Positions 54,982 to 63,007 of a stretch of DNA of 64,000 nucleotides are shown here, piece by piece. The translations under genes were made by a program, and so were the position numbers. This stretch comes from Nostoc sp. LPT (lineage in GTDB: Bacteria > Cyanobacteriota > Cyanobacteriia > Cyanobacteriales > Nostocaceae), in the NCBI RefSeq assembly GCF_017115165.1, contig NZ_JABXKF010000169.1, positions 1 through 64,000 of the forward strand, in the 5' to 3' direction. The notes under the pieces are model-generated. The model was not told the origin of the DNA. It ran no database searches and saw only the letters and a list, made by a program, of their open reading frames with translations. Each line of letters opens with the position of its first letter. The stretch's first letter is position 1.

Positions 54982-56427
54982 TCATTTTGAATTTTGAATT
55001 TTGAATTTTGAATTCCGCCTTGCGGTACTAGGCTTGCGGATTGCACCCTGCCAGCTAATAGTTTGCTTGGCAGAACGTATTCCCAAAGAACGAGTTGCTA
55101 CAACTTCAATATCAACATTGACACCAGGGCGTAAAACTTCGTCAGGAATTTTGAGTTTGCCTAAAGCTAGAGTAAAACGGTTGTAGTCACGAGTCACAAG
55201 TTCGTTAGGAATATCCCCTTCATATTCAGTTTTGTAGCCAGAAAAACCGTGCAAGCTATCCTGGGCACGGAATTTCACGCGAAATTGAGTATTAATGGCA
55301 TCAGACTTGGCTGCCAAATCGACTATTTTTAAGTTGAGATTTTGTCCGGCATCGGCAAACTCTGCTACAGCTAACCGGGTAACATCTTTTTTGGGAATGG
55401 CATGGTTAACGGTAAATGTTGTGAAGTTAGCCTCACTTTTGGTGTTACCTTCAACCCATAATTCCTCAGAAAAAGTAATTTCTACTTGTTTGTTATCAGT
55501 TAAATTTAGTGTTACAGCTTGATTGCCAAAGCTGGTGATAGGTTGTCTTTCTTGCCAAACTATTTGAAAAGCCTCTTCTAGACGCTGTTCAAACTCACGG
55601 TAATCATCAGCGATCGCAGAACCAGGAGCAAGTAGAGAAGCTGCTCCCACGCGTTGATTCCACTTATTCTTCGAGAGTTGGAACTGTTTGTTTATTAGTT
55701 GCGAAATTGGTAGCTGCACAGTTGGAGTATCACCTGCCAAAGGTTCCTTGCTATTAACAATACTCAAAGTTCCTAAGCGCCCTTGGCTACCATCGCTACC
55801 ATCGCTACCATCTCGCCCATCGCTACCATCGCTACATCTATAAACCTTTTCAGTACACTTATAATCAGGGCTACCAGGAGTTCCCTTACAGGTTTTTACT
55901 TCCCATCTCCGTCTGTGACAGTTACAACCCTCCGTACCATTGCCACCTCTACCGCCGCGCCCACCTTCCCCACTAGTTGCTCGGACAGAAATATTCCGTA
56001 AATCTGCCAAATTGCTGTAATACACTGTGAGAGAACCACCATTTCCCCCATCTCCTCCTTTACCACCATTACCGCCACTACCACCATCTGGTGCATTTAT
56101 ATTGTGGCTGACGTTATCAGGTTGGGAACCACAGTCAGGTTGATAACCATATTCGCCGTCTTCCCCGTCTTCACCATCTTTACCGGACAAGTCAAGATTA
56201 ACGCGTGAACCATTGACAAAAATATTTTGGTTTTCACCACTGCTACCATCTCTACCCTCACGTCCATCGGTTCCTGCGTGTCCATCTCTGCCATAATTTC
56301 TGGCTACTTTATAGTATTCGTCAGAGGCAACGGCTGGACATAAAACTGAACCAGAGACAGGCAAAAAACTAGTAAATAAGCAGAATGTCAGCAGTAGTGG
56401 CAGCTTACTCCTAAAACCATTGTGCAT
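54982..56427 (-). CDS. Secreted collagen-like Gly-rich repeat protein
   Basis: The 481-residue protein has a signal peptide (SKLPLLLTFCLFTSFLPVSG, cleavage near AVAS). Blocks of G-X-Y triplets follow: GRDGHAGTDGREGRDGSSG, GKDGEDGEDGEYG, GGNGGKGGDGGNGG and GSDGRDGSDGSDGSQG. A Cys-rich segment (GCNCHRRRWEVKTCKG) lies between blocks. The C-terminal 270 residues are a globular beta-rich region of unknown type. The last residues (RNSKFKIQNSKFKIQNE-like) are encoded by AATTTTG heptamers, so the C-terminus is repeat-derived. It is probably an extracellular or surface protein. Confidence 0.72.
   Translation of the reverse strand: MHNGFRSKLPLLLTFCLFTSFLPVSGSVLCPAVASDEYYKVARNYGRDGHAGTDGREGRDGSSGENQNIFVNGSRVNLDLSGKDGEDGEDGEYGYQPDCGSQPDNVSHNINAPDGGSGGNGGKGGDGGNGGSLTVYYSNLADLRNISVRATSGEGGRGGRGGNGTEGCNCHRRRWEVKTCKGTPGSPDYKCTEKVYRCSDGSDGRDGSDGSDGSQGRLGTLSIVNSKEPLAGDTPTVQLPISQLINKQFQLSKNKWNQRVGAASLLAPGSAIADDYREFEQRLEEAFQIVWQERQPITSFGNQAVTLNLTDNKQVEITFSEELWVEGNTKSEANFTTFTVNHAIPKKDVTRLAVAEFADAGQNLNLKIVDLAAKSDAINTQFRVKFRAQDSLHGFSGYKTEYEGDIPNELVTRDYNRFTLALGKLKIPDEVLRPGVNVDIEVVATRSLGIRSAKQTISWQGAIRKPSTARRNSKFKIQNSK
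54985..55015. repeat. STRR, unit AATTTTG, about four copies
   Basis: The tract encodes the final residues of the collagen-like protein and stops within it. Confidence 0.85.
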
Positions 56428-56741
56428 CTAGTTACACCTAAAACTTTAGTTGAATTATCTACTCCTGACGCTGACTTTCAACAATTTGCTCCCTCTTGGC
56501 CAGTGATATTGTGTCCGGTTAAAGACTTATCATTAAGACTGAAAAAAAAATATTTTTAGGTTGGATTGAACAACAGTGAAACCCAACAAAATTAAGGATT
56601 ATTGGTGTTGAGTTTCGTTTCTCAACCCAACCTCCGCCTAGATTTATAAAAACTAATTACAACAAAGGTTTCTAATTTTTATCTCGTGAGAGTCATAAAA
56701 CAGCGCTAAAGCGAGGTAGTGAATGTCGAAGTGTGACACAC
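56428..56741. other. Intergenic region with a long palindrome
   Basis: AGGTTGGATTGAAC at about 56558 and its imperfect reverse complement near 56625 (TTCTCAACCCAACCT) bracket a ~55-base loop with further inverted pairs. This resembles dispersed Nostoc palindromes (also 608-632). No gene is seen. Confidence 0.5.
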
Positions 56742-57629
56742 TTATGAAAAAGGATTAGCTTCTGTTACCACTTCCGGCAGTGGAATAAACTCTGTTTCAT
56801 CTGGCACGCTAGCAAAGCGAGAGTCGCGCCAATCAACTTTAGCCTGCTCTATTCGCTCTGATCGGCTAGAGACAAAATTCCACCATTTGTAGCGTGTACC
56901 TAACGGTTCACCGCCAATAACAATACATTGAGCAGCAACTGTAGCAGAAACCTCAATCTGATCACCTGGCTCTAGAATAGCAAGACGATATTGCTCCATC
57001 GGTTGATCATTAATCCTCAATCCCTCTGTGACACTGTATACTGCCCTTTGTGAATAATCTGTAGGGATAGTGAAGTGGGCATTGGCAGACAACACTGCAT
57101 CTAAATAAAGGATAGGTGAGAGAACTTTCACAGGTGAGGTATAGCCAAATGCTTGTCCAGCAAGAAGTTTGATGATAACGCCATTCTCTTCCCAGGTGGG
57201 AAGGGTTTCAGCAGGATAGTGACTGAATCTTGGCTCGGTTTCTTCATGTTCGACAGGCAAGGCGACCCAGGTTTGAATACCATGAATAGTAGTTTCTTGC
57301 TGACGGTCAGAGTCAGGTGAGCGTTCTGAATGTACAATCCCCTTTCCTGCTATCATCCAGTTCACTGCACCTGGTTGGATTTCCTGCACAGTACCCAAAC
57401 TATCGCGATGTATCAAAGCACCGTCAAATAAATAAGTTACAGTTGCCAGATTAATATGAGGATGTGGTCGGACATCGATGCCTTGATTGGGGGGCATAAT
57501 GGACGGGCCAAGATGATCGAAAAAGATAAACGGCCCAACCATTTGGCGATTAGGATATGGCAAACTGCGGCGGGCAAAAAACCTACCCAGACTTTTAACT
57601 TCGGGTTCAATCAGTTGAAGGATTGCCAT
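56742..57629 (-). CDS. Pirin family cupin protein
   Basis: The 295-residue protein has the pirin N-terminal cupin: PFIFFDHLGP, PHPHINLATVTYLFDGALIH (metal-binding His residues) and GAVNWMIAGKGIVHSERSPD. A C-terminal cupin-like domain follows. Pirins bind one metal and some act as quercetin dioxygenases or regulators. The metal ligands look intact. There is no membrane or signal sequence. It is followed on the opposite strand by a rhodanese gene 180 bases away. Confidence 0.87.
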   Translation of the reverse strand: MAILQLIEPEVKSLGRFFARRSLPYPNRQMVGPFIFFDHLGPSIMPPNQGIDVRPHPHINLATVTYLFDGALIHRDSLGTVQEIQPGAVNWMIAGKGIVHSERSPDSDRQQETTIHGIQTWVALPVEHEETEPRFSHYPAETLPTWEENGVIIKLLAGQAFGYTSPVKVLSPILYLDAVLSANAHFTIPTDYSQRAVYSVTEGLRINDQPMEQYRLAILEPGDQIEVSATVAAQCIVIGGEPLGTRYKWWNFVSSRSERIEQAKVDWRDSRFASVPDETEFIPLPEVVTEANPFS

Positions 57630-57808
57630 AAATCATCGCAGGTGATTAGTAAATGCTGTAATCATTATAAGTATATTTACTTGCAAATAAGCTAATCTTG
57701 ATAAGTTATCTGTTTGTTTTGGAGAGTTGATACCAATGCGATCGCCTGTTCTTCGATAGTTTTTTACTATTAGAAGTATTGTTTGCCAACCAGAGAGTCT
57801 TTTGACAA

Positions 57809-58261
57809 GTGCAATCGCTCACGTTTAACTTTATTAAACTTCTGATCGGATTTCAGTTTCCTACTGTTGAGGAAATTAATTGTAACCAATTAGCTCAATT
57901 ACTATTAGATTCTGCAAAGCCCTGTCCATTAGTGCTAGATGCACGAAGTCAGACTGAGTATGCAGTCAGTCATATTGAAACAGCTGTATGCATAGATCCT
58001 CTCACAGATGACTTAGCAACAGTTTCCCAAGATAGACCAATTGTTGTGTACTGTGCTGTTGGCTACCGAAGCGCAAAATTAGCCCAAAAACTGGATGAAG
58101 CCGGGATGAAGTGCATTTATCACTTGAGTGGTGGGATTTTTCAGTGGGCAAACGAAGGCAGGCCCATTTTCCAAAATGGTCATCCGACAAAGGTTGTACA
58201 TCCTTACAATGCAATATGGGGAAAACTGCTAAAAGCTACTTACCATGCTCAGGAGTGTTGA
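57809..58261 (+). CDS. Rhodanese-like sulfurtransferase
   Basis: A GTG start gives 150 residues. A rhodanese domain is seen (LVLDARSQTEYAVSHIETAV) with active-site loop CAVGYRSAKLA (CxxGxR). An N-terminal segment (LTFNFIKLLIGFQF) may anchor it. The C-terminus NGHPTKVVHPYNAIWG is the type found in cyanobacteria beside TIGR04283 glycosyltransferases and DUF547 genes. Here the glycosyltransferase gene follows within 70 bases. Possible partners are discussed under that gene. Confidence 0.82.
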   Translation: MQSLTFNFIKLLIGFQFPTVEEINCNQLAQLLLDSAKPCPLVLDARSQTEYAVSHIETAVCIDPLTDDLATVSQDRPIVVYCAVGYRSAKLAQKLDEAGMKCIYHLSGGIFQWANEGRPIFQNGHPTKVVHPYNAIWGKLLKATYHAQEC

Positions 58262-58330
58262 CCTTTGGACTAAGAGCTTGTCAACATTAAGCAAGTAGAA
58301 TAAAAGCAACGATAAAACTACTTAAGCTGC

Positions 58331-59086
58331 ATGTCTCAAGTTTCGATTGTCATTCCTACTTTAAACGAAGCAGTTAGCTTAGGGCGTACATTGCGCCAAT
58401 TGACTTTACTTAATCCGCCTGCTTTTGAAGTGATAGTAGTAGATGGTGGCAGCGATGATGAGACACTGGCAGTTGCAAAGCAATGCTTTGAGTCATTCAA
58501 TCAGTTGCTATGCGTACAAGTTCTCTCATCTGAACAGCGTGGGCGTTCTATTCAGATGAATTATGGGGCATCGGCTGCAACTGGAGATATTCTTTGCTTT
58601 CTTCATGCAGATACTTGGGTGCCGGATGACCTAATCACTGTAATCGAGCAAACCCTGGTAGAGCCAACCATTGCCTGTGGAGGGTTCATTTCTCTGATGA
58701 GTGGATCTCAAACAACTCGCTGGGGCATCTCTCTACATAATTATTTAAAAACCTACTACGCACCACTGCTATTTAAGCCTCACCTATTTTTTCGAGGATT
58801 GCGCCTGTTGTTTGGAGATCAGGTAATGTTTTGTCGTCGCACTGACTTTTGGGATTGCGATGGATTTGATGAGGCATTGCCGATTATGGAAGATGGAGAT
58901 TTATGCCTGAGATTGGTTAAAAAAGGACGTATTTATCTGGTGAACCGCATTGTTCACTCTTCAGATCGCCGTGTAGCAAAATGGGGTAGCTGCAAAGCAA
59001 ACGCAATCTACCTTTATATCGGTTTTTTGTGGGGGATTGGCGTTGATGCAAATTATCTCAAACAATTTTATCAAGATATTCGCTGA
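58331..59086 (+). CDS. TIGR04283-type family 2 glycosyltransferase
   Basis: The 251-residue protein has the GT2 fold: VSIVIPTLNEAVSLGRTLRQ, VIVVDGGSDDETL, QRGRSIQMNYGA, ILCFLHADTWVP and DQVMFCRRTDFWDCDGFDEA with MEDGDLCLRL as the catalytic acidic region. This subfamily is found with radical SAM and selenodomain genes and in arsenosugar pathways. Only rhodanese and DUF547 neighbours are here, so the assignment to arsenosugars is tentative. Its 3' end overlaps the convergent DUF547 gene by 16 bases. Confidence 0.85.
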   Translation: MSQVSIVIPTLNEAVSLGRTLRQLTLLNPPAFEVIVVDGGSDDETLAVAKQCFESFNQLLCVQVLSSEQRGRSIQMNYGASAATGDILCFLHADTWVPDDLITVIEQTLVEPTIACGGFISLMSGSQTTRWGISLHNYLKTYYAPLLFKPHLFFRGLRLLFGDQVMFCRRTDFWDCDGFDEALPIMEDGDLCLRLVKKGRIYLVNRIVHSSDRRVAKWGSCKANAIYLYIGFLWGIGVDANYLKQFYQDIR

Positions 59087-59772
59087 TTCAGGCTCCAGTC
59101 ATAGTGGAGATAGGAAATTGGCGTTGAGGCATTCAAAGGCATGTCTGTTTCTAGGTAGGAGCGGATATATTCTGGAATAGAGGATTTGACTTTAAGAAAA
59201 TCTTGACGATACCATTTAAAGATTTTGCTACAGTAGAGCGTTTTACTATCTGAGTCATAACGGACTTTTTCAGGATTGTTAATGAAGCGACGGGTATCTT
59301 CATCTAACTGCTGAGTAACTTGTTCAGGAAAATAAGCTCCAGCACGCAGTAACGGGCAACCAACCGAAGCGCAGGCAATTGCAAAATGAATTCGTGGCTC
59401 CTGTAATTTATTCCGCAGAATTTGGTTTTCTATTTGGGCTAAACTGTAATGCTGGTCAAATATATAATAAGCACGACGTTGGAAGAACCACAAAAAAGCC
59501 AGCCAGTTGGGAATGCCTAAGATTCGCGGACGAATTGACTCAAGCGGATATCTCGACAAAATTGCCGAAATGGTGAACGCATTGTATAGGTTAATCCACA
59601 ATGCCAATTGCTCAAAAGTGTTGCTATTAGATGTAAAAGCCAGATTTTTTTGACTCGACAACCAATCTGCGATCGCTTGAGGTTGCTCAGTTTTCCAAGC
59701 AATATAGTTTACACGACCTTGGCGATCGACATATTGACGCAACAACCTGTCCCAAGGTTCAAAATCAATCAT
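59071..59772 (-). CDS. DUF547 protein
   Basis: The 233-residue protein has the DUF547 motifs WINLYNAFTISAILSRYPLE, RIHFAIACASVGCPLLRAGA, and QLDEDTRRFINNPEKVRYDS, with the Cys-Gly-Cys-Pro-like core CASVGCP. The family is widespread with unknown chemistry. It has no signal peptide. It lies convergent with the glycosyltransferase gene and shares 16 bases with it. Co-occurrence with TIGR04283 genes in cyanobacteria suggests a related pathway. Confidence 0.85.
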   Translation of the reverse strand: MIDFEPWDRLLRQYVDRQGRVNYIAWKTEQPQAIADWLSSQKNLAFTSNSNTFEQLALWINLYNAFTISAILSRYPLESIRPRILGIPNWLAFLWFFQRRAYYIFDQHYSLAQIENQILRNKLQEPRIHFAIACASVGCPLLRAGAYFPEQVTQQLDEDTRRFINNPEKVRYDSDSKTLYCSKIFKWYRQDFLKVKSSIPEYIRSYLETDMPLNASTPISYLHYDWSLNQRIS

Positions 59773-60000
59773 TATTGCTGTGTTTATATGTTGTTCGTTG
59801 TTTTTACTTATACCTGTACCAATTGAATCCTAAAAATAGAATGAAATAGCCCTGATTTAGAGCTAAGAGAATTCTTTGGTTTTGCGATCGTGACGTAGAG
59901 TTGAATTTGTACAAGTATTTATTTAACGAATTATAACAATATTATCTTTGCCAACTTGAAATCAGCGATACACTGAGGAAAATTCCTTGAGGAAGCGTTG

Positions 60001-60390
60001 ATGGCACGGTCAAATGGGGTTACAAGTGAAACGTCTGTAGAGGAATTGCCTACAGTTTCAGACAAAAATACGATCGCAATTGAAAATCCGCCTGAGCCAG
60101 TGGAGGATGCCCAGGATATTGATGACATATTGAACTCACTAAAAACCTTACTGAGTTCTCTAGAAAAGCTCCAAAAAGTCCGGCAGGAAGTGGGCGATAT
60201 CAAACCGTTGATTGGGCGGATGCTTGATGGAGAACTAGTTGCTGGTGAAGAACTTGAGCAACTCAAGACAGGTGTGAGCAGTCTTTCTCGCCTTGTTCGT
60301 GCTTATAATGACCATCAAGTAGCGTTGGCTAAAGCACAACCTGCTAGAAACTTACTAGATCAAGTACTCAAAGAGCGTAAAGCTAATTGA
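60001..60390 (+). CDS. Hypothetical acidic helical protein
   Basis: The ATG at 60001 is preferred to the TTG at 59998. The 129-residue product has a disordered N-terminus (SVEELPTVSDKNTIAIENPP) and long helices with heptads (ILNSLKTLLSSLEKLQKVRQ, LEQLKTGVSSLSRLVRAYND). It is soluble and likely a coiled-coil dimer. I do not recognise it. AGGAAGCGTTG precedes the ATG. Confidence 0.6.
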   Translation: MARSNGVTSETSVEELPTVSDKNTIAIENPPEPVEDAQDIDDILNSLKTLLSSLEKLQKVRQEVGDIKPLIGRMLDGELVAGEELEQLKTGVSSLSRLVRAYNDHQVALAKAQPARNLLDQVLKERKAN

Positions 60391-60787
60391 GTTGAGACTG
60401 GGGATTAGGGAAGAAATTCTTTGGATATTTGGTTGGAGTCCCAATCTCCAATTTAACAAGCGATCGCACTTTTTTAAGAAAATGCGATCGCTATTCCATC
60501 ACTTCAAATCAAAGCTTCTTAGCGTTGACAATCAAAAATCACCACAAAACAAGCATCAAGTATCAGCTAACTTAACACAAACAAATGATTGTCTGCATCA
60601 GATAGACTGCCGAATCGTGCGACAATCACCCGTTACATATTGGCAAGTTAACGCACTATAACCCAATGCACAGAAGAAGAACTAGTGCAAGCAGTCAAAG
60701 GCTCTATGCTAATTCAAGAAACAAAACCTTGATCTCAATTTTTAATGAATTTCTACCCTAGAATATTAATAAATAATAAATATTCAA
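60391..60787. other. Spacer with HIP1 palindrome
   Basis: At 60459-60492 AGCGATCGCA and TGCGATCGCT form a perfect 10-bp inverted repeat around a 14-base loop rich in T and A. It consists of two HIP1 octamers and may act as a terminator for the preceding gene. An 89-codon frame across it is not convincing. Confidence 0.6.
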
Positions 60788-62080
60788 ATGAATCAACAAT
60801 TAGAGTTGCGATTTCATAAATTTTCTTCTAGCATTTCTAAATCTTTTGACAGTTCGTCTACATTCATCGATAACATGAAATTGCCAGTTCATCGATGGTT
60901 TAGATTTAGTGCAGGTTTCTCTGCGCAATGGGTCGAAACTATAATTACTCAATTCCAAGAACGAGGAGAAATTACTGTCTTAGATCCATTCGCTGGTTCT
61001 GGTACAACCTTACTTGCATCTGAAAAACTTGGAGTTGAATGTTTTGGAATTGAGGCTCATCCTTTTGTTGCGCGTATAGCAAGAGCTAAACTTTTATATC
61101 AAACTGACTCTGATGCCTATCTTGAACATATAAAAAAGGTTATAAAATATGCTGAAGATTTGCAACCATGTGTAGATACATACCCAAAACTGATTCATGA
61201 ATGCTTTAGTATATCTTCACTTGAATCTCTAGATAGATTGCGTCAAGCTTGGGAAAAACTTGCTGATGATTCATCTCAATCTCAGTTAGTTTGGTTAACA
61301 CTTGTATCAATTCTTCGCCATGTTTCTCATGCCGGGACTGCACCTTGGCAGTACATTTTACCAAATAAAAAGAAACAATCTTTCTTAGAGCCAATATCTG
61401 CTTTTGAGCTAATGGCAGAGAATATGGCTACAGATATGAGAATTGCAGTAAAAACAGCAGCTTCTAGTTCGACACTCATTCAATCTGATGCTCGGACTTG
61501 CCAGGGTATACCTGATAATTTTACCAACTTGGTAATCACCTCACCGCCATACGCTAACAACTATGATTATGCCGATGCTACACGTCTCGAAATGTGTTTC
61601 ATGAAAGAAATTTCCGGTTGGACTGATTTGCAAACTGCGGTGAGGCAATACTTAATTCGTTCATGTTCACAGCACGTTACAAATAAGAATGTAAACATCG
61701 ACGAAGTTCTAGGATCTCATGAATTATATCCAATCAAAGCTAGTATTATTGAAATCTGCCATCAATTGTCCCAAGAGCGACATTTGCATGGAGGTAAAAA
61801 AAATTATCATTTGATGATTGCCTGCTATTTTCTTGACATGGCTAGAGTTTGGACAGCACTTCGTAGAGTATGTAAAAGTCCTGCAATAGTTTGCTTTATG
61901 ATTGGTGATTCTGCTCCCTATGGAATTTATATTCCGGTAATAGAATGGATGGGTTTATTAGCACAAGCAGCAGGATTTGAATCTTTTAAGTTTGAAAAAA
62001 TTCGCGATCGTAATGTCAAATGGAAAAATCGCAAGCACACAGTTCCTCTTTGTGAAGGTTGTTTGTGGGTTTATGGATAG
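60788..62080 (+). CDS. Site-specific DNA methyltransferase (N4-cytosine/N6-adenine type)
   Basis: The 430-residue protein has the SAM-binding motif I LDPFAGSGTTLLASEKLG (about residue 66) and the catalytic motif IV TSPPYANNYDYADATRLEM (about 254). A putative target-recognition region lies between them. The SPPY form is common in N4-cytosine methylases, and the I-to-IV order with long spacing resembles the alpha group. It is directly followed, after 35 bases, by a nuclease-like gene, so it forms a restriction-modification pair. All motifs are intact. Target site unknown. Confidence 0.87.
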   Translation: MNQQLELRFHKFSSSISKSFDSSSTFIDNMKLPVHRWFRFSAGFSAQWVETIITQFQERGEITVLDPFAGSGTTLLASEKLGVECFGIEAHPFVARIARAKLLYQTDSDAYLEHIKKVIKYAEDLQPCVDTYPKLIHECFSISSLESLDRLRQAWEKLADDSSQSQLVWLTLVSILRHVSHAGTAPWQYILPNKKKQSFLEPISAFELMAENMATDMRIAVKTAASSSTLIQSDARTCQGIPDNFTNLVITSPPYANNYDYADATRLEMCFMKEISGWTDLQTAVRQYLIRSCSQHVTNKNVNIDEVLGSHELYPIKASIIEICHQLSQERHLHGGKKNYHLMIACYFLDMARVWTALRRVCKSPAIVCFMIGDSAPYGIYIPVIEWMGLLAQAAGFESFKFEKIRDRNVKWKNRKHTVPLCEGCLWVYG

Positions 62081-62115
62081 GCTAATCACAACAAAAATTA
62101 TTTTGTACAACTGTA

Positions 62116-62978
62116 ATGGCAGAGTCATTGTCACATAAATGGGGTCAGATTTTAGGGAATCTCATCCAAGAATTTATTTGTGAAACACTTCAGCAACTGG
62201 CCGATGAGCATGGTTTTTACTTAGACTATCAGAAGAAGCGCAAGGCGCGAATTAGTAAAAAGGTATCATGGCAGGATCGATATGGTAATTCTCATGACCT
62301 TGACTATGTACTGGAGCGGGGAGGTACAGAAGAAACTCTTGGTCTTCCAGTGGCATTTATTGAGACTGCATGGCGGCGTTACACCAAACATTCTAGAAAT
62401 AAAGTTCAAGAAATTGAAGGAGCGCTTATTCCTCTAGCAAACACCTATAGTCAACTTAATCCATTTTTAGGTGCTATTCTCGCAGGTGTATTTACTCAAG
62501 GAGCGCTTGACCAATTAGAATCTAAGGGCTTTAAAATTCTGTATCTTAAATATGAAAATATCGTAAAATCATTTACATCAGTTGGGATAAATGCATCTTT
62601 CAATGAAAGTACATTAGAATCAGAGTTTCAAAATAAAATTGAACAATGGAAAAATTTATCAACGCCAGATATTAATAATATAAAAAATCAAATACTCAGT
62701 CTAGAGAAATATCAAATAGATAAATTTATGAATATTTTAGAACAATCGTTTGCTAGACTAGTCCAGCAGGTAAATATCATTGTCCTACACGGTTATCTCA
62801 GCAAGCGGAAACTATTAATAATGCTATTGAGTATATCCAGAATTATTCAGATAATCAACCTAAGTTTGCCCCAGCAATAAAGTACGAGATTGACATTCGT
62901 TATAATAACGGCGATATAATTCACGCGATGTTTAAAAATAAAACTGAAGCACTGAAATTTTTGAGAACATTTGTTTAA
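62116..62978 (+). pseudogene. Type II restriction endonuclease-like gene, frameshifted near its end
   Basis: The ATG at 62116 begins MAESLSHKWGQILGNLIQEF. A PD-(D/E)xK-like segment is seen (SHDLDYVLERGG, then LPVAFIETAWRRYTKHSRNK, where Asp and Glu fit the nuclease acids). The frame ends at 62880 with an atypical tail (VLHGYLSKRKLL and beyond). From about 62784 another frame gives a better C-terminus: PTRLSQQAETINNAIEYIQN, KFAPAIKYEIDIRYNNGDII, MFKNKTEALKFLRTFV and TAA at 62976-62978. One frameshift near 62784-62790 explains this. The methylase partner is intact, so this may be a disarmed nuclease. Confidence 0.7.
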
Positions 62979-63007
62979 AGGCTAATTAAATAATTTGTAA
63001 TTAAGTA

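Noticed and set aside
60392-60661. 89-codon frame after the helical hypothetical protein
   Set aside because: It crosses a HIP1 hairpin and lacks composition or motifs of a gene.
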